Shown here: one piece after another, positions 43,238-50,415 of the stretch
How the letters are laid out: each line of letters begins with the position of its first letter
Position numbering within the stretch: the first letter of the stretch is position 1
Source of the DNA: Lentzea aerocolonigenes
GTDB lineage: Bacteria; Actinomycetota; Actinomycetes; Mycobacteriales; Pseudonocardiaceae
Reading direction: 5' to 3'
Assembly: GCF_000974445.1 (NCBI RefSeq)
Contig: NZ_BBOJ01000011.1
Coordinates: 1 to 64,000, forward strand
Length of the DNA stretch: 64,000 nt
Translations under genes and position numbers: made by a program
Notes under the pieces: generated by a model
Told to the model about the DNA's origin: nothing
The model's database searches: none
Seen by the model: only the letters and a program-made list of their open reading frames with translations

Positions 43238-43643
43238 GATGCCACCGTCGCGAGTGGACACCGCCACGGGGGAGTCGCTGGGCGATCTCGTCAGCGAGCT
43301 CACCGGTGACCTGTCCAAGCTGATGCGGCAGGAGCTCGAGCTCGCCAAGGCGGAGATCCGGCAGGAGGCCACCAAGGCGGGCAAGGCGACCGGCATGCTC
43401 GCGGCCGCCGGGTTCGCCGGCTACCTGACCACCGTGCTGCTCAGCCTCGCGCTGGTGTTCGCACTCGGCGCGATCATGCCGCTGGGCTGGGCCGCGTTGA
43501 TCGTCGCGGCGCTGTGGGGCATCGCGGGCGCGGTCCTCTACACCAGCGGCCGGGCGAAGCTGCGCACCGTCAACCCGAAGCCAGAACGCACCGTCGAAAC
43601 TCTGAAGGAGGACGCGGAATGGGCGAAACACCCGACCAGATAA
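43224..43643 (+). CDS. Actinobacterial holin-X / phage_holin_3_6 family protein
   Basis: 139 residues. ESLGDLVSELTGDLSKLMRQELELAKAEI is the family's amphipathic N-terminus, followed by two membrane helices (about 60-80 and 90-110) joined by a short MPLGW turn. Despite the name, it is a chromosomal house-keeping type, not phage-linked. It overlaps both neighbours (14 and 25 bp). Confidence 0.85.
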   Translation: MSSPEMPPSRVDTATGESLGDLVSELTGDLSKLMRQELELAKAEIRQEATKAGKATGMLAAAGFAGYLTTVLLSLALVFALGAIMPLGWAALIVAALWGIAGAVLYTSGRAKLRTVNPKPERTVETLKEDAEWAKHPTR

Positions 43644-44251
43644 GGCGTGAGATCGAAGTGACCCGCGCCGAGCTGCGGGCCGACGCCAACCGGCTCGTGG
43701 ACCACACGAGTCCGCGCAGGATCGCCCAGCGGCGCGTCCACGGCGTGCGGCGAGGACTCGTCGCGATGAAGGAGCGAGTGATGGGCACCGCCACGCAGGC
43801 CACCACGGCCGTGCGGGAGCAAGGACAGGACACCGGGCACGCCGTCGCCGAACGAGCCGAGCACGCCGTGCAGGCGGTGCAGGACGCGCCGCGGCAGGTC
43901 GCCAGGCAGACGCAGGGCAGCCCGCTCGCGGCCGGCCTGATCGCGTTCGGCGGAGGTCTGCTGCTGGCGGCCGTGCTGCCCCGCACCGACGCCGAACAGC
44001 AGGCGGTGCAGCAGCTCTCCGACAGCTTCAGCGACGTCGTCGAACCCGCGAAGGAAGCCCTGAGCGAGTCGGCGCAGCACCTCAGGGAGGACGTGAAGTC
44101 CTCGGTGAGCGACGCGGCAGGTGAGGCCAAGCAGGTGGCCTCCGACGCCGCGCAGACGACGGTCGAGCACACGAAGGAAGCGGCGCAGGACGTCGGAGGT
44201 CATGCCCGCGAGTCCGGCCAGCGGGTCTCGAACGAGGCCACCGGTCCGTGA
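43619..44251 (+). CDS. DUF3618 protein with LEA-like C-terminus
   Basis: 210 residues. Residues 1-40 (PDQIRREIEVTRAELRADANRLVDHTSP) are the DUF3618 signature; one hydrophobic segment (AAGLIAFGGGLLLAAVL) lies near 105-122; the remainder is charged helical repeat rich in Ala, Glu, Gln and Val. ATG 43619 lies within the end of the holin-X gene and has AAGGAGGA upstream. A strong hairpin follows, ending the operon. Confidence 0.85.
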   Translation: MGETPDQIRREIEVTRAELRADANRLVDHTSPRRIAQRRVHGVRRGLVAMKERVMGTATQATTAVREQGQDTGHAVAERAEHAVQAVQDAPRQVARQTQGSPLAAGLIAFGGGLLLAAVLPRTDAEQQAVQQLSDSFSDVVEPAKEALSESAQHLREDVKSSVSDAAGEAKQVASDAAQTTVEHTKEAAQDVGGHARESGQRVSNEATGP

Positions 44252-44300
44252 CGTGACCGGGCAGGGCTGCTGACCTTCCTCCACAGAGGACGGTTCACGG

Positions 44301-44330
44301 GTGGGGTCGAGTCGCGCGGCTCGACCCCAC
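44301..44330 (+). terminator. 11-bp hairpin after the DUF3618 gene
   Basis: GTGGGGTCGAG (44301-44311) pairs exactly with CTCGACCCCAC (44320-44330), 8-nt loop. Confidence 0.7.
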
Positions 44331-44351
44331 TTCCACGCTCCCGATCCGACG

Positions 44352-44377
44352 GTTCGGTGGTGCGCACGGCCGGGTAT
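44352..44377 (+). promoter_or_regulatory. Stress-type promoter
   Basis: GTTC (44352-44355), 16 nt, GGGTAT (44372-44377). It sits just beyond a terminator and 38 nt before GTG 44416. Confidence 0.5.
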
Positions 44378-44415
44378 TCCTCAGCCAGAACTCCAGTCAG
44401 GACGAGGAGAGCGCT

Positions 44416-44454
44416 GTGACCGAACCCGAGCACGATCATGCCTGTTCCCGTTGA
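44416..44454 (+). CDS. Possible 12-residue leader peptide, or frameshifted start of the next gene
   Basis: GTG 44416 has an excellent ribosome site (GAGGAG at 44404-44409) and reads VTEPEHDHACSR before TGA 44452-44454. The following gene begins in the +1 frame at ATG 44438, inside this ORF and without its own ribosome site. Either the small ORF provides translational coupling, or one base was gained or lost and this is the true N-terminus. Confidence 0.35.
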   Translation: MTEPEHDHACSR

Positions 44455-44689
44455 CGATCTGAAGCTGCTGCTGCAGTCGACGAGGCCCGAGGCGAAGCTG
44501 GTGCTCGTCGCGGGCAGCTACGTGGTGGCGGGCAGCGCCGAGCTCGCCACGAAGGCCCTGCGCGGCGCGCTGCCGGTGGTGACGAGGGAAGAACTGCTGG
44601 AGCGCGTGGGCGGGTGGCCCGTGACCGACAAGGACCTGGACGAGGCCGCCGCGACGCTCAGCTCGGCCGTGGACAACCTCGGAGGCTGA
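44438..44689 (+). CDS. Small hypothetical protein
   Basis: 83 residues. PVPVDDLKLLLQSTRPEAKLVLVAGSYVVAG suggests a helix, then a beta-hairpin; ALPVVTREELLERVGGWPVTDKDLDEAAATL is helical. No membrane segment. It follows a stress-type promoter and an overlapping leader ORF. Family not recognised. Confidence 0.6.
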   Translation: MPVPVDDLKLLLQSTRPEAKLVLVAGSYVVAGSAELATKALRGALPVVTREELLERVGGWPVTDKDLDEAAATLSSAVDNLGG

Positions 44690-44704
44690 CGGGGAGAACG
44701 GCTC

Positions 44705-44730
44705 GTTTGGACCGCCGTGGGCATGGGTAG
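44705..44730 (+). promoter_or_regulatory. Stress-type promoter
   Basis: GTTT (44705-44708), 16 nt, GGGTAG (44725-44730), about 63 nt before GTG 44794. Confidence 0.5.
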
Positions 44731-44793
44731 CCGGAACCGGCGTCAAGCAGTCGGCGCTGTACATCCCCGACTGTCCCGAAGGCGGCGATCCCC

Positions 44794-45069
44794 GTGCGGC
44801 ACAACTCTCTCGACCAGGCCATCTGCGACGCTCTCGTCCTCATCCGCGTGACCGGGGGCGCGGATCTCGCCCTCCAGGCCGAGCAGGCGCGCAAGTGCCT
44901 GACGAAGGCGGTGGCGGAGGCCCCGGACGCGCCTCGGCAGGCGCTGGCCCTCGTGGCGGCCGCGGACGAGCACCTCGAGTACGGCGAGCTGATGGAAGCG
45001 CGCACGCTGCTGACGGCGGCGCGTGATCTTCTGCCAGGACGCAGGGCCGTCGTCGCCGCCCGCGCATGA
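44794..45069 (+). CDS. Small hypothetical helical protein
   Basis: 91 residues, GTG start. Three or four helices rich in Ala and Leu with a TPR-like alternation (ALALVAAADEHLEYGELMEARTLLTAA). No signal peptide. Its own stress-type promoter lies upstream. Function unknown. Confidence 0.6.
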   Translation: MRHNSLDQAICDALVLIRVTGGADLALQAEQARKCLTKAVAEAPDAPRQALALVAAADEHLEYGELMEARTLLTAARDLLPGRRAVVAARA

Positions 45070-45119
45070 GCCGGTCGCGCTGATGGTGCCGTCGCTCAAG
45101 GCGGTGCTCGGCCGGTTCG

Positions 45120-45296
45120 TCACCCAACGGGTCGAGGAGTGAAGCCGCCCTCGTCGTCGGGCTCGGACTCGTCGGGCCCGCGGTGGGGACCGCCGGGGTT
45201 CTCGTCGGCGAACGTGGGCCGCGTGTGCTCGTCGCCGATGTCGGCGTCCTGCAGTTCGCTCTCGGCGGTCGCGGCGTCGGGCTCTGGCCTCGTCAT
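45120..45296 (-). CDS. Small acidic disordered protein
   Basis: 58 residues, MTRPEPDAATAESELQ at the start and EPDDEGGFTPRPVG at the end; highly acidic and Pro/Gly-rich, so probably disordered. It overlaps the stop of the upstream gene by 4 bp (ATGA), supporting that it is real. Similar short acidic proteins occur at 46270. Confidence 0.55.
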   Translation of the reverse strand: MTRPEPDAATAESELQDADIGDEHTRPTFADENPGGPHRGPDESEPDDEGGFTPRPVG

Positions 45297-45610
45297 CGCC
45301 ACTCCTCCTGCCAGTCGTGGTGGGTGTCGTAGGCGCCGGCCAGCAGCCGCAGCAACGCCTCGTCGCGGGTCTGCTCGACCTCGTTCCGCAGCAACGCGAA
45401 CTTCTCCGGGAACGGCACGGGCACCCGTTCCTCCGCCGCCTGGATCGGGCCCGGCAACAGCAGCAGCCCGCTCCCGTCGTCGGAACGGATGATGCGCAGC
45501 CTGCCGCGCCCCTCGGCCTCGTCGAGCAGCGGCAGCTTCTCCTCGGCCAGGCGTTGCTCGTCCGCGTCGAGCTGGTCGAGCACGAAGCGACGCAGTTCGT
45601 CGGTGTTCAT
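45293..45610 (-). CDS. Hypothetical protein
   Basis: 105 residues. MNTDELRRFVLDQLDADEQRLAEEK is an amphipathic helix, followed by a beta-hairpin (LRIIRSDDGSGLLLLPG) and a helical C-terminus ending AYDTHHDWQEEW. ATG 45610 is 9 nt from GGATAC, one base off the GGGTAC element of leaderless neighbours. No family recognised. Confidence 0.6.
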   Translation of the reverse strand: MNTDELRRFVLDQLDADEQRLAEEKLPLLDEAEGRGRLRIIRSDDGSGLLLLPGPIQAAEERVPVPFPEKFALLRNEVEQTRDEALLRLLAGAYDTHHDWQEEWR

Positions 45611-45680
45611 GACAGAGGGGTATCCGCTGCGGCGCCGGGTACGCCTCTGGCATCCACCGCTGCTGGGAGAGGAGCACCTC

Positions 45681-46175
45681 ATGCGCAGCCGTGTTCGTGC
45701 CGCGGGGCACGCCGTCCACCCGATCCTGATCGTGTTCCCCCTGGGCCTGCTGACCACCGCGGTGGGCTTCGACGTCCTGTACCTGATCACCTCGCGCACG
45801 AGCTTCGCCTTCACCGCCGCGCACCTCGTCTTCGCGGGCGTGCTGATGGGCGTGGTCACCGCCGCCACCGGCTGGCTGGACTGGTTCCTCGTGACGCCGC
45901 AGGGCTCGCGGGCGCGCCGGATCGGGTTGCTGCACGGGCTGGTGAACGCCGTCGTGCTCGTGCTGTTCGCGGTGAGCTGGACGCTGCGGCTGGCCGTGCC
46001 TGACTGGATTCCCTCGTGGCCCGCGCTGGTCGCGGCGTGGCTGGGCGTGCTCGCGGCCGGGCTGGGCGGCTGGCTGGGTGGTGAGCTCGTCGAACGGCTC
46101 GGGATCAGCGTGGACTCCGACGCCGGCCCGGACGCGCCCAGCTCGCTGAGGGGTGTGGCGGCGTCGGGACGGTAG
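45681..46175 (+). CDS. DUF2231 membrane protein
   Basis: 164 residues, GAGAGGAG ribosome site. Four membrane helices, with GHAVHPILIVFPLGLLTTAVGFDVLY and TAATGWLDWFLV as the DUF2231 signature (conserved His-Pro in the first helix). Function unknown; the family is often found near stress and redox genes. GGGTAT and GGGTAC hexamers lie upstream (45618, 45637) but without a well-spaced GTTT. Confidence 0.8.
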   Translation: MRSRVRAAGHAVHPILIVFPLGLLTTAVGFDVLYLITSRTSFAFTAAHLVFAGVLMGVVTAATGWLDWFLVTPQGSRARRIGLLHGLVNAVVLVLFAVSWTLRLAVPDWIPSWPALVAAWLGVLAAGLGGWLGGELVERLGISVDSDAGPDAPSSLRGVAASGR

Positions 46176-46214
46176 TCGAGGTGCGCCGACAGCCTGAGCG
46201 GCAGACGCGGCGAG

Positions 46215-46250
46215 ACCGCCGGCGCGGGCTTCGGCAGCCGCGCCGGCGGT
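46215..46250. terminator. 13-bp perfect hairpin between convergent genes
   Basis: ACCGCCGGCGCGG (46215-46227) pairs with CCGCGCCGGCGGT (46238-46250), 10-nt loop. It separates the DUF2231 gene from the small acidic gene on the other strand and could serve both. Confidence 0.7.
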
Positions 46251-46269
46251 GATCACCGGAGTGGTCTGC

Positions 46270-46395
46270 TCAGTCCGGCGGCTCGCTCGCGTCCTCTGGT
46301 GGTTCCTCCGGCACCTGCGGTTCCTCGGTCTCGAGGTCGTCCAGGCTGGGCGTGCCGGGGGAGTGCGGTGCTTCCGGGTTGCGCGGATCGGTCAT
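46270..46395 (-). CDS. Tiny acidic Pro-rich protein
   Basis: 41 residues (starts MTDPRNPEAPHSPGTPS, ends EDASEPPD), disordered. A GGGTAT element on the minus strand (46410-46405) is 9 nt from the ATG, the leaderless geometry seen elsewhere; no GTTT is evident. The neighbouring terminator supports a transcript ending here. Confidence 0.5.
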   Translation of the reverse strand: MTDPRNPEAPHSPGTPSLDDLETEEPQVPEEPPEDASEPPD

Positions 46396-46688
46396 GCCGC
46401 CCGGATACCCGCGCGACACGGCCTCATGCCCGCGGTCAGGGCAGCGGCGCCCGGTGACTACGAGCAGCTCGGCATCAAGTTCGATGAGCCGAAGTTGTAC
46501 GAATCTCCAACTTGACGTCGACTGACGCTGTAGAACCACACATGGTTTCCCAACCACATCAGTTGCTACGATTTTGTCGGTGATACACGTGGTCTCCGTC
46601 GGTTTTTGGCAAGTCGTCAGCGAACCTTGGCGAGACTCCGGATCGTCCGGATGGCGATACCGGTTCGACAAAAGAAGAGAAGCATGAA
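46396..46688. other. Lower-GC intergenic region with a 29-codon ORF
   Basis: The region from about 46480 to 46690 is visibly richer in A and T than its surroundings. A plus-strand ORF at 46426-46515 (MPAVRAAAPGDYEQLGIKFD, ending EPKLYESPT) has no ribosome site and could be a gene remnant or a small peptide. A TACGAT-like -10 near 46566 may serve the secreted protein gene downstream. Confidence 0.35.
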
Positions 46689-47048
46689 ATGGATGCCGTG
46701 AAACGTCGCCTTGTTGCCGCCGCCTCAGCTGCGCTGGCCATCGGAATCGTCGGCGCCACTCCGGCCCATGCGACCAATGAGGTGAACTTCGCCACCTGCA
46801 TCTTCGAGGGTGGATATTTCGTGGTGGGCATCCGGGAGCCGGGGGCAACACTCGGGGTCAGGCGGTGCTTTGCCAACGCCGGCGAAATCAACATCTATCA
46901 GAAGTACGTCAACGGGTTCAGCAGCGGCAACAACGCCGGCTGGTTCATCTACAACCCGGGTGATGGCTACGAGTACCGCCACTCATTCGCCAAGAACGAA
47001 GTGCGCAACAAGTACTACGGAACGATCTACGAACTTCACATCTACTGA
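46689..47048 (+). CDS. Secreted beta/gamma-crystallin-like small protein
   Basis: 119 residues. A signal peptide (MDAVKRRLVAAASAALAIGI, cleavage near AHA-TN) precedes a 90-residue mature domain. CFANAGEINIY, VNGFSSGNNAGW, FAKNEV and a final YELHIY match the single-domain beta/gamma-crystallin fold of Streptomyces secreted proteins (metalloproteinase-inhibitor/killer-toxin-like group). Two Cys could form one disulfide. Its base composition is lower in GC than neighbours, suggesting recent acquisition. The role could be inhibitor, toxin or structural. Confidence 0.65.
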   Translation: MDAVKRRLVAAASAALAIGIVGATPAHATNEVNFATCIFEGGYFVVGIREPGATLGVRRCFANAGEINIYQKYVNGFSSGNNAGWFIYNPGDGYEYRHSFAKNEVRNKYYGTIYELHIY

Positions 47049-47111
47049 GCGATCCGACGGCATGACGATCATTGTTCCGCGAATCGAGTCCGCGCGTGGC
47101 GGGTTCGCGGA

Positions 47112-47582
47112 TCAGGGCACCACGAGCACCGGCCAGTGCCCCGACCGGATCAGCCGCGTCGCCACCGACCCCGCGAACCGGTGCCCCGCCTGCTGCGACG
47201 CCCCCACCACGACCACGTCGGCCCGGCACCGGTCGGCCGAGTCCCGCAGCACCGTGTACGGGTCGCCGAACGTCTTCACGAACGTCACCGGCACGTCCAG
47301 CTCCTCCGCGAACGACCTGACCTGGGCGGACAGCTCGGCGTGCAGCCTGGCCGCCGCCTCGTGCTCGAACACCGACGCCACCGCCGGGCTCAATGCGGTC
47401 AGTGCCGAGTGGTGCGCCACGAACGTGACGACCAGGCGTGCTCCCTGGCGTCGCGCGAGGCCGAACGCCGCCGACACCGCGCGCATCGCGGTGTCGGAGC
47501 CGTCGGTGCCGACCAGGACGGTCCGCGCCGACGGCGGGGCACCGGGGCCGAAGGAGTCCACTGTGGACTCAAATGCGTTCAT
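47112..47582 (-). CDS. Universal stress protein, UspA family
   Basis: 156 residues from ATG 47582, which has GAGGGG upstream; ATG 47600, overlapping the exporter stop as ATGA, is the alternative (162 residues). VLVGTDGSDTAMRAVSAAFGLA is the N-terminal Usp motif and VVVGASQQAGHRFAGSVATRLIRSG the ATP-binding G-x2-G-x9-G-S-type loop. It is coupled to the DHA2 exporter gene. Confidence 0.85.
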   Translation of the reverse strand: MNAFESTVDSFGPGAPPSARTVLVGTDGSDTAMRAVSAAFGLARRQGARLVVTFVAHHSALTALSPAVASVFEHEAAARLHAELSAQVRSFAEELDVPVTFVKTFGDPYTVLRDSADRCRADVVVVGASQQAGHRFAGSVATRLIRSGHWPVLVVP

Positions 47583-47596
47583 GCCGGCCCCCTCGG

Positions 47597-49132
47597 TCAT
47601 CGCGCGACGGCTGAGTCTGCTTCCTTCTTCTCGAGATCGATCGTTGTGCGCAACGTGATCGGCTTGAGGAGCAGTGCCGCGACGACGCCGACCACGCCCA
47701 CGGCCGCCGAGATCAGGAAGACGTGCGCGGTGGCGTCGCCGTACACGGTGTGCACGATCGTCTGCACTTGGGGAGGCAGCGCCGCGAGGTTCAGCGCGCT
47801 GGTGTCGCCGGTCGACTGGCCCGCCGGCACGTGCAGCGCGGCGGACAGGTCGGTCGTGACGCGGTTGGCGAGCACCGCGCCGAGCACGGACACGCCGATC
47901 GTGCCGCCCAGCGACCGGAAGAACGTGACCGACGCGCTGGCGGCGCCGAGCTCGCTCAGTGCAACGCTGTTCTGCACGGCCAGCACGAGGTTCTGCATGG
48001 TCATGCCCACGCCGATGCCGACCACGGCCATCGCGACGCCGACGAGCCACAGGGCCGTGGCGTGATCGACGAAGCCCAGGCCGAGGAAGCCGATCACCAG
48101 GGTGATCGTGCCCGTGACGATGTACGGCTTGATGCGGCCCGTCCGGCTGATCAGGCGGCCGGAGATCGTGGACGACACCAGCACGCCCGCCATCAACGGG
48201 ATGGTGAGCAGGCCCGCCTCCGTAGGGGTGTAGCCGCGGCCGATCTGGAAGTACTGGCCGAGGAACACCGCGCCACCGAACATGGCCATGCCGACCGCGA
48301 GCGACGCGATGATCGCCAGCGCGGGCGTGCGCTGGACCACGATGTGCAGCGGCACAACGGGTTCGTCGACCTTGAGCTCGACGGCGACGGCGGCGCCCAG
48401 CAGCGCCAGACCGCCGCCGACCATGGCCGCGGTCTGCCACGACAGCCAGTCGAACGAGTTGCCCACGAACGAGACCCAGATGAGCAACACGCTGACGCCG
48501 GCCGCGATCAGTTCTGCCCCGACGTAGTCGATGCGCACGTTCTCCCGGCGCACGGTCTCCAGCTTCAGGGTCGCCTGCAGCACGACGAACGCGATGGCCG
48601 CGATCGGCACGGCGACCCAGAAGCACCAGCGCCAGCCGAGCCACGACACGTCGACGATCAGACCGCCGAGCAGCGGGCCGCCAACCGTGGCCACGGCCAT
48701 GACCGCACCGAGGTAGCCGTTGTAGCGGCCGCGTTCGCGCGGCGGGATGATCGCGGCGATCACGACCTGCACGAGCGCCTGGAGGCCGCCGACGCCGAGG
48801 CCCTGGAACGCGCGGGCGGCGATCAGCTGGCCCGTGTCCTGGGCGAAACCGCTGAGCAGCGAGCCGATCACGAAGATCACGATCGCCGCCTGCACCAGTG
48901 TCTTCTTGTTGAACAGGTCGGCGAGCTTGCCCCAGATCGGGGTGGTGGCCGTCGCCGTGAGCAGGGTGGCGGTGACCACCCACGTGTACTGCGTCTGGGT
49001 GCCGTTCAGCGAGCCGATGATCCGCGGCAGCGCGGTCGACACCACCGTCGAGCTGACCATGGCCACGAACAGCGCGAGCAGCAGTCCGGACAGCGACTCC
49101 AGCACCTGCCGGTGCCCCATCTCGTTCTTCAC
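47597..49132 (-). CDS. DHA2-family multidrug exporter (EmrB/QacA type)
   Basis: 511 residues, GTG start with a short TTAGG upstream. Fourteen predicted membrane helices. The conserved TM1 region VSSTVVSTALPRIIGSL, motif A WGKLADLFNKKTLVQ and motif C AVMAVATVGGPLLGGLIVD identify a drug:H+ antiporter with 14 TMs. It is divergent from a TetR regulator across two palindromic operators, so expression is probably ligand-induced. Confidence 0.9.
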   Translation of the reverse strand: MKNEMGHRQVLESLSGLLLALFVAMVSSTVVSTALPRIIGSLNGTQTQYTWVVTATLLTATATTPIWGKLADLFNKKTLVQAAIVIFVIGSLLSGFAQDTGQLIAARAFQGLGVGGLQALVQVVIAAIIPPRERGRYNGYLGAVMAVATVGGPLLGGLIVDVSWLGWRWCFWVAVPIAAIAFVVLQATLKLETVRRENVRIDYVGAELIAAGVSVLLIWVSFVGNSFDWLSWQTAAMVGGGLALLGAAVAVELKVDEPVVPLHIVVQRTPALAIIASLAVGMAMFGGAVFLGQYFQIGRGYTPTEAGLLTIPLMAGVLVSSTISGRLISRTGRIKPYIVTGTITLVIGFLGLGFVDHATALWLVGVAMAVVGIGVGMTMQNLVLAVQNSVALSELGAASASVTFFRSLGGTIGVSVLGAVLANRVTTDLSAALHVPAGQSTGDTSALNLAALPPQVQTIVHTVYGDATAHVFLISAAVGVVGVVAALLLKPITLRTTIDLEKKEADSAVAR

Positions 49133-49143
49133 GGACCTAATTC

Positions 49144-49158
49144 TTGCACGTCGTGCAA
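49144..49158. promoter_or_regulatory. TetR-type operator 1
   Basis: TTGCACG-T-CGTGCAA is a perfect 15-bp palindrome. It lies 12 bp from the exporter GTG and 35 bp from the regulator GTG. Confidence 0.7.
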
Positions 49159-49160
49159 AT

Positions 49161-49175
49161 TTGCTCAATGAGCAA
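49161..49175. promoter_or_regulatory. TetR-type operator 2
   Basis: TTGCTCA-A-TGAGCAA is a second perfect 15-bp palindrome, centre 17 bp from the first. Both share TTGCNCN half-sites, so two dimers could bind side by side on one DNA face region. Confidence 0.7.
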
Positions 49176-49192
49176 CGGGCTAGGCTGAGGGC

Positions 49193-49768
49193 GTGGAGAC
49201 CACGCTCCGGGAGCACAAGAAGGCGGTGACCAGGCGTTCGCTGGCCGGGGCGGCGCTGCGGCTCGCGATGGAACGCGGCCTCGACGGGGTGACGGTCGAG
49301 GACATCGCGGACGAGGCCGGCGTCTCGCGGCGCACGTTCTCCAACTACTTCGCCAGCAAGGAAGACGCCGTCCTCGACGCCGACCGAGAGCGGTTCCGGG
49401 CGCTGGTCGCCCTGGTCGCGTCGAGGCCTGCTGCCGAGGAACGGTGGCAGGCCCTGCGCGCCGCCACGGCCGAGCTGTACCGCACCCGGCCCGTCCCGGA
49501 CGTCGAGTGGATGGCCCAGCTGCGGCTGCTGCGCCGGCACCCGTCTCTGCTGGCCCGCCAGGCAGGGGACCAGGTCGCGCTCGAACGAGACCTGGCCGCC
49601 GTGCTGGTGACCCGCGGGACGGACCACGAACCGGCGCGGCTGATGGCAGCCACTTTCCTCGCTGCCATCAGAACCGGGATCGCGCTCTGGCTGGAGAGCG
49701 CGGGGGAGCAGCAGCTGCCCGAGTTGATCGATCGCCTGCTCGGCCGCGTGCGGGTTCAGAGTTCGTAG
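49193..49768 (+). CDS. TetR-family regulator of the DHA2 exporter
   Basis: 191 residues, GTG start. The DNA-binding domain spans RRSLAGAALRLAMERGLDGVTVEDIADEAGVSRRTFSNYFASKEDAV; the C-terminal ligand domain is the MftR-like type (TetR_C). Divergent orientation and the pair of operators make it the local repressor. The ligand is unknown. Confidence 0.9.
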   Translation: METTLREHKKAVTRRSLAGAALRLAMERGLDGVTVEDIADEAGVSRRTFSNYFASKEDAVLDADRERFRALVALVASRPAAEERWQALRAATAELYRTRPVPDVEWMAQLRLLRRHPSLLARQAGDQVALERDLAAVLVTRGTDHEPARLMAATFLAAIRTGIALWLESAGEQQLPELIDRLLGRVRVQSS

Positions 49769-50346
49769 ACCTGCCCGGTCTGCCGTCCCTCGATCGACCG
49801 GACGTACGCCTGCGCCACGTCGGCCAGCGGCACGGGCTTCATGCCGGGGAAGAAGTCGCCGTAGTCGTCGAGCGCCTCGGTGAACACCGTCGGGCTGACG
49901 GCGTTGATCCGCAGCGGCGCGATCTCGATGGCGGCCGCGCGCACGAACGCCTCCACGGCGCCGTTGGCCAGCGCGGCGGCGGCGCCGGTGACGACCGGTT
50001 CCCGCGCGAGCACGCCGGTGATCAGCGTGAACGACCCCGTGACGAACGAGAGGCCTTCCTTGACCAGTGCGACCTGCGACAGGACCTTGCCGGTGACCGC
50101 GGCCTGGTAGTCCTCGACGGTCAGCTCCGCCAGCGGCCGCCACGGCACGCTTCCCGCGGCCGACGCGACGGCGTCCACCTGGCCCACGGTCTGGTACAGC
50201 TCGGCCACCTGCGCCGGATCGGTCACGTCGTACTGCAGGTCGCCTCCGGTGCGGGAGACGGTCACGACGTCGTGCTTGCGTTCGACGAGTTCCTGGTGCA
50301 CGGCCGTGCCCAGCTTGCCGGTCGCTCCAACGAGCAGAATCCTCAT
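49756..50346 (-). CDS. Short-chain dehydrogenase, atypical
   Basis: 196 residues. MRILLVGATGKLGTAVHQEL is the Rossmann loop; INAVSPTVFTEALDDYG is the C-terminal SDR block. The usual Tyr-x3-Lys is replaced (ANGAVEAFVRAAA), so catalysis may differ; relatives are NAD(P)-binding reductases of about 200 residues. The gene is divergent from a LysR regulator and ends by overlapping the TetR gene (13 bp, convergent). Confidence 0.8.
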   Translation of the reverse strand: MRILLVGATGKLGTAVHQELVERKHDVVTVSRTGGDLQYDVTDPAQVAELYQTVGQVDAVASAAGSVPWRPLAELTVEDYQAAVTGKVLSQVALVKEGLSFVTGSFTLITGVLAREPVVTGAAAALANGAVEAFVRAAAIEIAPLRINAVSPTVFTEALDDYGDFFPGMKPVPLADVAQAYVRSIEGRQTGQVYEL

Positions 50347-50366
50347 GCCCTCGACGGTAGGCATCC

Positions 50367-50413
50367 GATCGGCAGGTGTGAAATGCCGTTCGTGCAGCAC
50401 TTATGATCGGCAG
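50367..50413. promoter_or_regulatory. Direct repeats GATCGGCAG between SDR and LysR genes
   Basis: GATCGGCAG occurs at 50367-50375 and 50405-50413, 38 bp apart, in the 69-bp divergent intergenic region. Repeated half-sites with this spacing fit binding of a LysR tetramer; the link is inferred. Confidence 0.35.
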
Positions 50414-50415
50414 TC

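Noticed and set aside
43224..43643. Prophage origin of the holin-like gene
   Set aside because: The holin-X/phage_holin_3_6 family is chromosomal and widespread in actinobacteria, and no phage genes flank it.
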